Of a DNA stretch of 64,000 nucleotides, positions 15,112 to 24,806 are shown one piece after another. Made by a program: the position numbers and the translations under genes. Source of the stretch: Devosia sp. SL43 (GTDB lineage: Bacteria; Pseudomonadota; Alphaproteobacteria; Rhizobiales; Devosiaceae); contig NZ_CP063401.1 of NCBI RefSeq assembly GCF_021729885.1, positions 1,426,001 to 1,490,000 of the forward strand, given 5' to 3'. Position 1 is the first letter of the stretch, and every line of letters begins with the position of its first letter. The notes under the pieces are model-generated. The model saw only the letters and a list, made by a program, of their open reading frames with translations, was not told where the DNA came from and did not search any database.

Positions 15112-17184
15112 ATGAGAAGACACACGATTGCCCTTGGCGGGGCAGGACTGATGCTGGGCGTTTCGCTGTTGGCGATTCCGGCCCAGGAATTGACGGGCGA
15201 ACTGCCCGATCCGCCGGAATTCGCCGCGCAGAGCGAACCCATTTTCGTCAGCATTTCCGACATCATGGAATACAAGGCGCTGCCGGAATACCACGAGCCC
15301 GACTGGGTCACGAGCAAGTATGTCGAGGCCGGCACCCTGCCGCCCGTCGCCGAGCGCCTGCCCAAGGAACCGCTGGTTTACAAGACTGCCAACATGCCTG
15401 ACGGCGTCGGCGTCTACGGCGACGTCATGCGTCACGTGATCGGCGGCCGGCCGGAAGGCTGGAACTATATTGGCGGCCAGAGCCAGGGTTGGGGCGGCAT
15501 CGATATCGGCCTCTCCGAATGCCTGACGCGCACCGGCCCGCTGTTCATGGTCAAGGCCGATGAACTCGAGCCCATGCCGAACCTAGCCAAGAGCTGGGAA
15601 TGGTCTGAAGACGGCAAGACGCTGACCATGCACCTCATCGAAGGCGCGAAATGGTCCGACGGCGATGCCTTCGACTCCGAAGACGTCATGTTCTACTGGG
15701 AAGACAACATCCTCGACACCAATGTCTCCCCGCTCAACGGCGGCACGCCCGAGACCTTCGGCGTCGGCACGACGCTCGAAGCGATCGACGCCTATACGAT
15801 CAAGTGGACCTTCACCGAGGCCAATCCGACGCAGTACCTCTACGCCATGGCGTATGGCACGTTCTGCCCCGGCCCGAGCCATATCCTCAAGCCGCAGCAT
15901 CCCAAGTACAACGCGGACAATACGTACGAAGAGTACAAGAACGCCTTCCCGCCGGAATATATGAACATTCCGGTGATGGGCGCCTGGGTGCCGGTTGAGT
16001 ATCGCGCCGACGACATCGTCGTGATGCGTCGCAACCCCTACTACTGGAAGACCGACGAGAACGGCAATCAGCTGCCTTACCTCAACGAGATGCATTATCG
16101 CCTCTCGACCTGGGCTGACCGCGACGTTCAGGCTGTTGCCGGTTCGGGCGACTTCTCCAACCTCGAACAGGCCGAAAGCTTTGTAGAGTCGCTCAAGCGT
16201 TCTGCCGAAGACTCCGCTCCGGCCCGCCTGCAGTTTGGTGCTCGCACCATCGGCTATGCCCTGCGCATGAACTTCTCGGCCAATGGCTGGGGCGAACCCG
16301 ATGAACGTGCCCAGGCTATCCGCGAACTCAACCGCGAACTGGATTTCCGCAAGGCAATCTCCATGGCGATCGACCGCCAGCGCCTGGGTGACTCGCTGGT
16401 CCGTGGCCCGTTCACGGCAATCTATCCCGGCGGCCTCTATGCCGGCACCTCCTACTACGACAAGGCGTCGACCGTGTACTACCCGTACAATGTCGAGGCT
16501 GCCAACGGCCTGCTCGATGGTCTCGGCCTCGCCGATACCGATGGCAACGGCGTTCGCAACCTGCCTGATGGCGGCGGCGATCTGGAAATCACGCTGCTCG
16601 CCAATACCGACTACGGCACCGATACCAACCTGGCCGAAGGCGTGATTGCCCAGATGGAGCCCCTGGGCATCCGGGTCATCGCCAACTTCCAGACCGGTAC
16701 GGCGCGTGACGATATGGCCCAGGCCGGTCAGTTCGACTGGCATGTGGAACGCCAGGGCTCTGAGATGGTCTCGGTGGTCCAAGGCACTGCAGGCCTCGCC
16801 CCGACCGGCCCCCGCACGCACTACTTCCATCGTGCAGGCACCGACGGGACCCTCGATCTGCTCCCCTTCGAGCAGGAACTTGTCGACACCGTCAACGCCT
16901 TCATCGCCACGTCTGACAATGCCGAACGTGTCGAACTGATGAAGACCTACCAACATGTTTTCACAGAAAACGTCTACTCGGTCGGTCTGACCCAGTATCC
17001 GGGTGCGCTGATCATCAACAAGCGTTTCGCCAATATCCCGGCAGGCGCCCCGATCTTCATGTTCAACTGGGCCGAAGACAACATCATCCGCGAGCGTGTC
17101 TTCGTTCCCGCCGATCAGCAGGGCGACTTCGAGCTGCACCCCGAGACGCTTCCAGGCGCTCCGGGTTCGGCCGGCCCAATGTGA
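15112..17184 (+). CDS. agpA: Periplasmic oligosaccharide (alpha-galactoside type) binding protein of a peptide-family ABC importer
   Basis: A 690-residue SBP_bac_5 protein, long for the family but matching the length of rhizobial AgpA as I recall it. It has an N-terminal signal (MRRHTIALGGAGLMLGVSL) and typical strands such as LAKSWEWSEDGKTLTMHLIEGAKWSDG. The ATG at 15112 follows GGGAGG at 15102; the longer frame upstream is not supported. Downstream lie two Dpp-type permeases, a fused double ATPase and a GH4 enzyme, and a divergent AraC gene lies upstream, the layout of the Sinorhizobium agp locus for melibiose and raffinose. Substrate class is by context. Confidence 0.78.
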   Translation: MRRHTIALGGAGLMLGVSLLAIPAQELTGELPDPPEFAAQSEPIFVSISDIMEYKALPEYHEPDWVTSKYVEAGTLPPVAERLPKEPLVYKTANMPDGVGVYGDVMRHVIGGRPEGWNYIGGQSQGWGGIDIGLSECLTRTGPLFMVKADELEPMPNLAKSWEWSEDGKTLTMHLIEGAKWSDGDAFDSEDVMFYWEDNILDTNVSPLNGGTPETFGVGTTLEAIDAYTIKWTFTEANPTQYLYAMAYGTFCPGPSHILKPQHPKYNADNTYEEYKNAFPPEYMNIPVMGAWVPVEYRADDIVVMRRNPYYWKTDENGNQLPYLNEMHYRLSTWADRDVQAVAGSGDFSNLEQAESFVESLKRSAEDSAPARLQFGARTIGYALRMNFSANGWGEPDERAQAIRELNRELDFRKAISMAIDRQRLGDSLVRGPFTAIYPGGLYAGTSYYDKASTVYYPYNVEAANGLLDGLGLADTDGNGVRNLPDGGGDLEITLLANTDYGTDTNLAEGVIAQMEPLGIRVIANFQTGTARDDMAQAGQFDWHVERQGSEMVSVVQGTAGLAPTGPRTHYFHRAGTDGTLDLLPFEQELVDTVNAFIATSDNAERVELMKTYQHVFTENVYSVGLTQYPGALIINKRFANIPAGAPIFMFNWAEDNIIRERVFVPADQQGDFELHPETLPGAPGSAGPM

Positions 17185-17252
17185 TCTGAAACCGGCATGA
17201 ACCCTGGCAGGGGGAGCAATTCCCCTGCCCACTCACTGAAAGGCTTGCGGCC

Positions 17253-18263
17253 ATGCTTCGATTTTTGACGATGCGCGTCCTTGGCGCCATCCCCCTGCTG
17301 TTCCTGCTCAGCATCGTGACCTTCGCCATCATCCAGGCGCCTCCAGGCGACTACGGCGACACCATCCGATCCATGCTGATCAACCAGGGTGGCGCGGCCC
17401 CGGACGTCGCCGAAGCTCAGGCAGAAATCTATCGGCAGGCCAACGGCCTTAACGACCCGATGATCGTTCAGTATTTCCGTTGGATCACTGGCATCGTCAC
17501 CCGTTTCGATTTCGGGCACTCGTTCTTCTACAACAAGGATGTTGGTATCGTCGTGGCCGAGCGCCTCCCGGCGACCATTCTGCTGGCGCTGACCTGCCAC
17601 CTGCTGGCCTCGGGCCTGGGCATTGGCCTCGGCATCCTGGCGGCCACCCGTCAATATTCCTGGGTCGATACCAGCCTGGGCATCCTGTCCTTTCTCGGCA
17701 TGACGATCCCGCGCTTCCTCCTGGCAATCATCATCCTGTACTTCCTGGTGTTCCGCATGAATGTCAGCGAGGTCGGCATGTTCTTCTCCGCCCGCTATGG
17801 CGGTGCGCCCTGGAGCTGGGACAAGTTCGTCAACCTGATGACCCATATCTGGCCGGTCATCTTCATCGCGACGTTTGGCGGCCTCGCCTACAATATGCGC
17901 GTCATGCGGGCCAACCTGCTCGACGTGCTCAACAGCCAGTATGTCGAGACGGCCCGCGCCAAGGGCCTGCCTGAAAGCGCCGTGATCATGAAGCATGCCG
18001 TGCCCAACGCGCTGCATCCGCTGATTGCCTATCAGGGCGTCGCCCTGCCCTACATGCTGACCGGCGAAATCGAAGTGGCCATCGTGTTCGGCCTTGCCAC
18101 CGTCGGCCCGGCCATTGTGGGCTCGATGGGCGTCGGCGACGTCTATGTCACCGCCACCTTCATGCTGGTGCTCGCCGCCACGCTGATCATCGGCAATATC
18201 ATCTCCGACGTTCTCCTGGTCGCGCTCGACCCACGGGTTCGGCTTGGAGGAGGCAGCGAATGA
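17253..18263 (+). CDS. ABC transporter permease, DppB type
   Basis: A 336-residue inner-membrane subunit with an N-terminal helix (MRVLGAIPLLFLLSIVTFAI) and the usual large periplasmic loop, followed by five helices. The docking loop is in YVETARAKGLPESAVIMKHA (about 230-249), the typical ARAKG signature of oligopeptide-family permeases. It lies 68 bp after the binding protein and overlaps the next permease by an ATGA. Confidence 0.9.
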   Translation: MLRFLTMRVLGAIPLLFLLSIVTFAIIQAPPGDYGDTIRSMLINQGGAAPDVAEAQAEIYRQANGLNDPMIVQYFRWITGIVTRFDFGHSFFYNKDVGIVVAERLPATILLALTCHLLASGLGIGLGILAATRQYSWVDTSLGILSFLGMTIPRFLLAIIILYFLVFRMNVSEVGMFFSARYGGAPWSWDKFVNLMTHIWPVIFIATFGGLAYNMRVMRANLLDVLNSQYVETARAKGLPESAVIMKHAVPNALHPLIAYQGVALPYMLTGEIEVAIVFGLATVGPAIVGSMGVGDVYVTATFMLVLAATLIIGNIISDVLLVALDPRVRLGGGSE

Positions 18264-19450
18264 CCGACATCAAGCCACATTCGTCCATTCCTCTGCCGAC
18301 CGATGTCGCGGGTGGTCCCATGCCGACACCCGCACAAGAGGCAGACAACCCCAAGGTGGTGCTCACCCGTTTCGGATCGGGCAATGAGGGCTATGCCACG
18401 CTGGTGTGGCGCCGCTTCAAGCGCTCGCCCATGGGCATGATCGGGCTGATCCTGGTTGCGGGCATGCTGATCGTGTCGATCTTTGCCGACTTCTTCGCGC
18501 CGATGGATCCCAAGGAGGCCAACCTCCCTTTCGCGCCGCCTGATGTGATCGCGTTCGAGGATGCTGAGGGCAATTTCAGCCTCTTGCCCTATGTCTATCC
18601 CATCGGCGACACAGGCGAATTCGACCCGATCACCTTCCAGCCGCTCACCGGCCTGGTCAAGGACAACCCGACCCCGACAGGCTTGTTCGTGCCGGGCTAC
18701 AGCTACAAGTTCCTTTGGCTCATTCCGTCGAACATCCACTTCTTCGGCTCGACTGACGGGCGACCGATCCAGTTGCTGGGCACCGACAAGTTCGGCCGCG
18801 ACATTCTCTCACGCGGTATCGTTGGCTCGCGTATCAGCCTGATGATCGCCCTTGCCGTGGTCAGCCTGACCACCATCGTGGGTACGCTTGTGGGCATCAC
18901 CTCGGGCTATATCGGCGGTCGGCTCGACAGCTGGGTGCAGCGCTTCGTCGACTTCGTGCTCGCCTTCCCGCAACTGCCGCTCTACCTGGCGCTGACCTCG
19001 CTCATTCCGGTGACGGCGCCGTCCAATGTGTTCCTGACCTTCGTGATCTTCGTCATGGCGGTGTTGGGTTGGGCGCAACTGAGCCGTGAAGTGCGATCCA
19101 AGACCTTGTCCCTGGCGCGCATCGACTATGTCCGCGCCGCTATCGCCGTTGGTGCCACCGATAGCCGTATCATCACCCGGCATATCCTGCCCAACGTGCT
19201 GAGCCACATCATCGTGTCGATCACGCTGGCCATTCCAAGCGTCGTGCTGCTCGAGAGCTTCCTCGGCTTCCTCGGCTTCGCCGTGAAACCACCGCTGATC
19301 TCCTGGGGCTTGATGCTGCAGGATACCGGCACCTTCTCGGTGATCGGCTCCTATCCCTGGATCCTGTCGCCCGTGATCTTCGTGCTCGTCACCGTGTTTG
19401 CGTTCAACGCACTCGGCGACGGCCTGCGCGACGCCATCGACCCCTATTGA
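18260..19450 (+). CDS. ABC transporter permease, DppC type
   Basis: A 396-residue permease, longer than most DppC proteins because of an N-terminal extension (about 60 residues, polar, before RFKRSPMGMIGLIL) and a long periplasmic insertion near residues 90-160. The family insertion GTDKFGRDILSRGIVGSRIS and the docking loop RIDYVRAAIAVGATDSRI are present. It is coupled to the preceding permease through ATGA and followed 11 bp later by the ATPase. Extended DppC proteins of this type are seen in sugar-type members of the peptide transporter family. Confidence 0.88.
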   Translation: MTDIKPHSSIPLPTDVAGGPMPTPAQEADNPKVVLTRFGSGNEGYATLVWRRFKRSPMGMIGLILVAGMLIVSIFADFFAPMDPKEANLPFAPPDVIAFEDAEGNFSLLPYVYPIGDTGEFDPITFQPLTGLVKDNPTPTGLFVPGYSYKFLWLIPSNIHFFGSTDGRPIQLLGTDKFGRDILSRGIVGSRISLMIALAVVSLTTIVGTLVGITSGYIGGRLDSWVQRFVDFVLAFPQLPLYLALTSLIPVTAPSNVFLTFVIFVMAVLGWAQLSREVRSKTLSLARIDYVRAAIAVGATDSRIITRHILPNVLSHIIVSITLAIPSVVLLESFLGFLGFAVKPPLISWGLMLQDTGTFSVIGSYPWILSPVIFVLVTVFAFNALGDGLRDAIDPY

Positions 19451-19461
19451 GGAGCAGGCTA

Positions 19462-21132
19462 ATGACCGAACCAAGCTTCACGCCTGTCTCCGATATCCGT
19501 CATGACCTAGGCAGCCATGGTCGCGAACTGATCCTGGATGCGCGCAATATCGGGATCGACTTCAAGGTCGAAGGCGGCACCGTCAACGCGGTGCGTGACG
19601 TCTCCTTCCAACTGCACAAGGGCGAAACCATCGCCCTGGTGGGCGAATCCGGCTCGGGCAAATCCGTGACGGCGCGCACGCTGATGAAGCTGCTGACCAA
19701 ACGCGCGACCATCCTGCCCGACACGCAGATCACACTGTCCGGCAAGAACATCGTGGCGATGAGCGACCGCGACATGCGCAAGCTGCGCGGCAATGACATC
19801 GCCATGATCTTCCAGGAGCCCATGAGCTCGCTGAACCCGGTCTACACGATCGGCCAGCAGATCTGTGAAATCCTGCATCTGCACAACAAGATGAGCCGTT
19901 CCGAGGCCATGACGAAGGCCGAGGCGCTGCTCGAAGAGGTGCAGATCCCCGAGCCCAAGGCACGCCTCAACAACTATCCGCACCAATTGTCCGGCGGCCA
20001 GCGCCAGCGCGTCATGATCGCCATGGCTCTGGCCAACCGCCCCGACGTGCTGATCGCCGATGAGCCGACGACCGCGCTCGACGTGACCGTGCAGGCCCAG
20101 ATCCTCAACCTGATCAAGGACCTCAAGGACAAATACGGCATGGCGGTGATCCTGATCACCCATGACCTGACGGTCGTTCGCCAGTTCAGCGAATATGTCT
20201 ATGTGATGCAGAACGGGCGTGTGCAGGAGCACAATGCCACCGAGGCGCTGTTTGCCAATCCCCAGCACGCCTATACCAAGCATCTGCTGGCCTCCGAGCC
20301 CAAGGGCACGGCGCTGCCGTTGGATGATGGCGCACATGAGACTGTGCTTGAGGGCAAGGAGGTCAAGGTCAGCTTCACGCTGAAGCGCGGCGGCTTCTTC
20401 AAGCCCGACTTCTTCGAACTCAAGGCCGTCGACAACCTCGACATCAAGCTGATGCGACATGAAACGCTTGGTATCGTGGGCGAATCCGGCTCGGGTAAGA
20501 CCACCTTCGGCCAGGCGCTGATCCGCCTGATCGGCAATCAGGGCGGCGAGATCTACTTCGACGGCGAACGCATCGACACCAAGGATCGCAAGGCCATGCG
20601 TCCGCTGCGGAGCCGCATGCAGATCGTGTTCCAGGACCCGTTCTCCAGCCTCAATCCGCGCATGTCGATCCGCCAGATCATCGAGGAAGGCCTGATCGTC
20701 AATGATATCGGCGCCAACCGCGCCGAGCGCGGCGACCGCGTGCGGCAGGCCTTGCGCGATTCTGGCATGCCCGACACCATTCTCAACCGTTTCCCGCACG
20801 AGTTTTCGGGCGGACAACGCCAGCGCCTTGCGATTGCCCGCGCTATCGCGCTGGAGCCCGAATTCATTCTGCTCGACGAGCCAACCTCGGCGCTCGACCT
20901 GAGTGTGCAGGCCCAGATCATCGACCTGCTGCGCAAGCTGCAGAACGAGAAGGGCCTTTCCTACCTCTTCATCAGCCACGACCTGAAAGTCGTTCGCGCC
21001 CTCTGCCACCGCGTGATGGTGATGCAGCATGGCAAGATCGTCGAACAGGGCCCCGTGGCCGAAGTCCTTACCAACCCTCAAACCGATTATACGCGCCGCC
21101 TTGTCCGCGCCGCGTTCGAGATAGCCGCCTAG
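19462..21132 (+). CDS. ABC transporter ATP-binding protein with two fused nucleotide-binding domains
   Basis: A 556-residue protein in which DppD- and DppF-like ATPases are fused. The first domain has Walker A GESGSGKS (61-68), signature LSGGQRQR and ADEPTTALD; the second has Walker A GESGSGKT (about 340-347), signature FSGGQRQR and LDEPTSALD. One gene therefore supplies both ATPase subunits for the two permeases. The ATG at 19462 has GGAG at 19451. It is followed 11 bp later by a GH4 glycosidase, linking uptake with cytoplasmic hydrolysis. Confidence 0.93.
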   Translation: MTEPSFTPVSDIRHDLGSHGRELILDARNIGIDFKVEGGTVNAVRDVSFQLHKGETIALVGESGSGKSVTARTLMKLLTKRATILPDTQITLSGKNIVAMSDRDMRKLRGNDIAMIFQEPMSSLNPVYTIGQQICEILHLHNKMSRSEAMTKAEALLEEVQIPEPKARLNNYPHQLSGGQRQRVMIAMALANRPDVLIADEPTTALDVTVQAQILNLIKDLKDKYGMAVILITHDLTVVRQFSEYVYVMQNGRVQEHNATEALFANPQHAYTKHLLASEPKGTALPLDDGAHETVLEGKEVKVSFTLKRGGFFKPDFFELKAVDNLDIKLMRHETLGIVGESGSGKTTFGQALIRLIGNQGGEIYFDGERIDTKDRKAMRPLRSRMQIVFQDPFSSLNPRMSIRQIIEEGLIVNDIGANRAERGDRVRQALRDSGMPDTILNRFPHEFSGGQRQRLAIARAIALEPEFILLDEPTSALDLSVQAQIIDLLRKLQNEKGLSYLFISHDLKVVRALCHRVMVMQHGKIVEQGPVAEVLTNPQTDYTRRLVRAAFEIAA

Positions 21133-21143
21133 GAGCATTCATT

Positions 21144-22511
21144 ATGGCAAATCCAAAGATTACCTTTATCGGCGCCGGCTCGGCGGTGTTCATGAAGAAC
21201 ATCGTCGGCGACATCCTGCAGCGCCCCGCATTGGCGGGCGCCACCATCCGGCTGATGGATATCAATCCGACGCGGCTCGAAGAGAGCGAGATCATCGCCA
21301 AGAAGCTGATCGCCACGCTTGGCGTTCCAGCGCAGGTCGAGACCTATTCCAACCAGCGCCAGGCGCTTGATGGCACCAACTTCGTCGTCGTCTGCTTCCA
21401 GATCGGCGGCTTCGAGCCCTCGACCGTGATCGATTTCGAGGTGCCCAAGAAGTACAATCTGCGCCAGACCATCGCCGATACGCTCGGCGTTGGCGGCATC
21501 ATGCGCGGCCTGCGCACGGTGCCGCATCTGTGGAGCATCTGCGAGGACATGCTGCAGGTGGCGCCCGACGCCGTCATGCTGCAATACGTGAACCCGATGG
21601 CCATCAACACCTGGGCCATTTCCGAAAAATACCCCACCATCAAGCAGGTCGGCCTGTGCCACTCGGTGCAGGGCACGGCGCATGAGCTGGCCAACGACCT
21701 GGGCATTCCCTACGAGGAAATCCGCTATCGCTCGGCCGGCATCAACCACATGGCGTTCTACCTCAAGTTCGAGCATCGCCAGCCCGACGGCAGCTACCGC
21801 GATCTCTATCCGGACCTGCACCGCGCCTATGCCGAAGGCCGTGCGCCCAAGCCGACCTGGAATCCGCGCTGCCCCAACAAGGTGCGTTACGAGATGATGA
21901 CCCGCCTCGGTTACTTCGTGACCGAGAGCTCGGAGCACTTCGCCGAATACACGCCCTACTTCATCAAGGAAGGCCGCGAAGACATCATCGAGAAGTTCGG
22001 CATTCCGCTTGATGAATATCCCAAGCGCTGCGTCGAGCAGATCGCCAAGTGGAAGAAGACCTCCGAGGACTACCGCACGGCCGACCGCATCGAGGTGGCC
22101 CAGTCCAAGGAATATGCCTCGTCCATCGTCAATTCGGTGTGGACCGGCGAGCCCTCGGTGATCTACGGGAACCTGCGCAATAACGGCGTCATCACCAACC
22201 TGCCGAACAACGCCGCGGTCGAAGTGCCGTGCCTGGTCGACGACAACGGCCTGCAGCCGACCTTCATCGGCGACCTGCCGCCGCAGCTGACGGCGCTGAT
22301 CCGCACCAATATCAACGTGCAGGAACTGACCGTAGCAGCCCTGATGACCGAAAATCGCGAACACATCTATCATGCCGCGATGATGGACCCCCACACCGCC
22401 GCCGAGCTGGATCTGGAGCAGATCTGGAACGTCGTCGATGACCTGCTCGAGGCCCATGGCAGCATGCTGCCGGAATGGGCTCGTGGCTCCCGGAAGCAGC
22501 GCGTGGCGTAA
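21144..22511 (+). CDS. GH4 alpha-galactosidase (MelA/AgaL type)
   Basis: A 455-residue NAD- and Mn-dependent glycosidase of family GH4. The N-terminal Rossmann motif is ITFIGAGSAVF; the metal-binding cysteine and histidine are Cys172 and Asn201-His202 (LCHSVQG and GINH), and NPMAINTW is present. The CHSV form of the cysteine motif is the one associated with alpha-galactosidases. The enzyme would cleave imported alpha-galactosides such as melibiose in the cytoplasm by a redox-elimination mechanism. AGGAG precedes the ATG, 11 bp after the ATPase, so it is the last gene of the import operon; a terminator follows. Confidence 0.88.
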   Translation: MANPKITFIGAGSAVFMKNIVGDILQRPALAGATIRLMDINPTRLEESEIIAKKLIATLGVPAQVETYSNQRQALDGTNFVVVCFQIGGFEPSTVIDFEVPKKYNLRQTIADTLGVGGIMRGLRTVPHLWSICEDMLQVAPDAVMLQYVNPMAINTWAISEKYPTIKQVGLCHSVQGTAHELANDLGIPYEEIRYRSAGINHMAFYLKFEHRQPDGSYRDLYPDLHRAYAEGRAPKPTWNPRCPNKVRYEMMTRLGYFVTESSEHFAEYTPYFIKEGREDIIEKFGIPLDEYPKRCVEQIAKWKKTSEDYRTADRIEVAQSKEYASSIVNSVWTGEPSVIYGNLRNNGVITNLPNNAAVEVPCLVDDNGLQPTFIGDLPPQLTALIRTNINVQELTVAALMTENREHIYHAAMMDPHTAAELDLEQIWNVVDDLLEAHGSMLPEWARGSRKQRVA

Positions 22512-22545
22512 TTCGCGGCGCAGAAGTCCTCCCCTGCTTCCAAGG

Positions 22546-22583
22546 ACGGCCCCGATGCGCAAGCGTCGGGGCCGTTTGGGTTT
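22546..22583 (+). terminator. Intrinsic terminator after the alpha-galactoside operon
   Basis: ACGGCCCCGA (22546-22555) pairs perfectly with TCGGGGCCGT (22566-22575) around a 10-base loop and is followed by TTGGGTTT. The stem is strong and the T tract short. It lies 34 bp after the GH4 stop and next to the end of the convergent LysE gene. Confidence 0.7.
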
Positions 22584-23175
22584 AGAGGGGCAGTATGCCC
22601 TGCAGTGTCTGCACCACCAGCAGCGCGGCAAACACCGCCAGCGCCACCGCGGTGATCCGCTCCACCCGCGACGAGGTCAGCAGGCCGGCGGAGGATTTGG
22701 CCGCAAGCATACCGAGCGTCATCCAGCCGACGGCCGTGGCGATGACGAGGCTGGCGAAGACGCCGAGATAGGGCAGCCGCTCGACGAAGCCGACCTGCGG
22801 GAAGATGGCGAAGGCGAAGACCAGGCCCTTGGGATTGATCAGCGTGGTGGCGAATACCCGTCCAAGCGTGATGCCACGCTGGTTGATGTCGGCATGGCCG
22901 GCATTGCGCCACAGCTTCCAGGCCGACCAGAGCAGGAATGCTGCAGCCACGAACTTGGTGATGACAGGCACCAGCGGCTGGCTCTGCCCGGCGACACCCA
23001 CCAGCTCGATCCAGATGGTGATGCCGATGAAATAGCCGCCGAGTTCCCCGGCCAGGAGCGGGAGGGAGCGGGTCAGCCCGCGTTGCGCGCCAGCCGCTGC
23101 CATAAGCGTATTGGTGGGGCCGGGTGTCGCCAGCAAAGCCAATACCGCGAGCATGAAGGGCAGGAGGTCATTCAT
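22582..23175 (-). CDS. LysE/RhtB family amino-acid exporter
   Basis: A 197-residue membrane protein with six predicted helices. The family signature near the N-terminus is LALLATPGPTNTLMAAAGAQ, with the conserved PGP turn, and the mid-protein LINPKGLVFAFAIFPQ motif is typical of LysE/RhtB translocators. Such proteins export amino acids or other small metabolites. It sits between the two GH4 genes without an obvious link to sugar use. The substrate is not predictable from sequence. Confidence 0.85.
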   Translation of the reverse strand: MNDLLPFMLAVLALLATPGPTNTLMAAAGAQRGLTRSLPLLAGELGGYFIGITIWIELVGVAGQSQPLVPVITKFVAAAFLLWSAWKLWRNAGHADINQRGITLGRVFATTLINPKGLVFAFAIFPQVGFVERLPYLGVFASLVIATAVGWMTLGMLAAKSSAGLLTSSRVERITAVALAVFAALLVVQTLQGILPL

Positions 23176-23247
23176 GACATGGTCGTAGCAAAGAAAAGGG
23201 GCAGGCGCACCACCGCCTGCCCCAGATCGCCTTGATTTTGCAGCAGC

Positions 23248-24702
23248 TTAGTGGTGGCCTCCCACCACTTCGCGCAGCTCTTCGACCGAGCGCACCTGCT
23301 TGCGGGCGGCACCCTGCCAATCGGTGGTCTTGACCGTCGACTTGGCCATGCGCTCCTTGGCGGCGGGAATGGCATCGGCATATTGCGGCAGCCACTGCGC
23401 CTGGGCGACGACCATTTCGTCGACCATGGCCCAGACTTCGTCGGGCGTGCAGATGGCGCCAACCAGCGGGTCATGCAGCACGGCCAGCTTGAGCGTATCG
23501 AGATTGCCGGTCATGGCGGCCTCGACCGACAGGCGCTGCACCGAGACCGATACCGAGCAGGTGGCGGCGCAGGCGGTCGGCAGGGTAATGCCTTCGATCA
23601 TGTTGATGCCGAAGCGATCGACATAGCCGGGGCTCTCGATGATCGCGTCATCGGGCAGATTGGTGATGATGCCATTGTTGCGGCGGTTGAAATGGCCGCG
23701 ATAGGGACGGCCGGTCTCCATCGCCTCGATGATGTAGCTGGCATGCTCGCTGGTGCGCTTGTGTTCGCTGAGCGGCTTGTTGGCCTCTTCCTTGAACACG
23801 GGGAAGTCCGTCTCGAACCAGTTGCGGCGCTCGGTCGAGTAGCGGAGATAGCCGCCGGTTTCGCCATGGATCCAGTGGCTCATGTCGATCCAGCGATTGA
23901 TCTCGTTCGGACGCTTGCGATACCAGGGCAGGTATTCGCTGAGGTGGCCATTGGACTCGGTGGAATAGACCCCGAAGCGCTTGAGCACGTCGATGCGGAC
24001 CTTCTCGGTCTTGGAATAGACCGGATGCGCCTCGAAGCCGGCGATCAGCTCGGCTGCCTCGACCTTCCGGCCCTTGGCGCGGATGTCGATATACCAGGTC
24101 TGGTGGTTGATGCCCGAGCACACATATTCCAGCTCCGCATCGGTGACGCCGAGCACTTCGGCGATCTGGTGCGCGCCGTGCTGCACGCCGTGGCAGAGGC
24201 CGACGACGTTGACGCCGCCATACATCTCGGCCGCCCAGGTGTTCATCGCCATGGGGTTGGCGTAGTTGAGGAACAGCGCGCCGGGCTCGGCGACTTCCCT
24301 GATATCCTTGCAGAAATCGAGGATGACCGGGATGTTGCGCTGGCCATAGAGAATGCCGCCGGCGCAGATGGTGTCGCCCACGCACTGGTCGACGCCATAC
24401 TTGAGCGGAATGGAAATGTCGGTTGCGAAGGCTTCAAGCCCGCCGACGCGAACGCAGCTCATGATGTAGCGCGCGCCCGTGATGGCGGCGCGGCGATCGG
24501 TGGTCGCGGTCACCTTGGCGGGCAGATTGTTGACCGAGACGATCGTCTCGATGACCTGCTTCACCATATCGAGGTTATGCGGGTTGATATCGGTCAGCGC
24601 GAACTCGCAGCCGACGAATTCCGGCACCTTGAGCAGGTCCGATATCAGGGTCTTGGTGAAGCCGATCGAGCCGGCGCCGATGACGGTGACTTTGAATGAC
24701 AT
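23248..24702 (-). CDS. GH4 glycosidase, CHG class (alpha-glucuronidase/galacturonidase-like)
   Basis: A 484-residue second GH4 enzyme, clearly different from the one at 21144. The Rossmann motif is VTVIGAGSIGF; the metal cysteine motif is CHGV (Cys170-His171) instead of CHSV, with NPMAMNTW and SGINHQ also present. In this family the residue after Cys-His tracks with the sugar, and as I recall the CHG form is found in enzymes acting on uronic acids. The ATG has GGAGG upstream. It is divergent from an AraC gene, which likely regulates it. Confidence 0.8.
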   Translation of the reverse strand: MSFKVTVIGAGSIGFTKTLISDLLKVPEFVGCEFALTDINPHNLDMVKQVIETIVSVNNLPAKVTATTDRRAAITGARYIMSCVRVGGLEAFATDISIPLKYGVDQCVGDTICAGGILYGQRNIPVILDFCKDIREVAEPGALFLNYANPMAMNTWAAEMYGGVNVVGLCHGVQHGAHQIAEVLGVTDAELEYVCSGINHQTWYIDIRAKGRKVEAAELIAGFEAHPVYSKTEKVRIDVLKRFGVYSTESNGHLSEYLPWYRKRPNEINRWIDMSHWIHGETGGYLRYSTERRNWFETDFPVFKEEANKPLSEHKRTSEHASYIIEAMETGRPYRGHFNRRNNGIITNLPDDAIIESPGYVDRFGINMIEGITLPTACAATCSVSVSVQRLSVEAAMTGNLDTLKLAVLHDPLVGAICTPDEVWAMVDEMVVAQAQWLPQYADAIPAAKERMAKSTVKTTDWQGAARKQVRSVEELREVVGGHH

Positions 24703-24806
24703 GAATGTCCTCCCGAAGCAGCATTCACTGCAAATTGGTGGACATATTGCTAGCCGCCACGACCGCAGGAGTGGTAGAGAAAGCTTGTGCGATTGCGGGT
24801 AATTTT

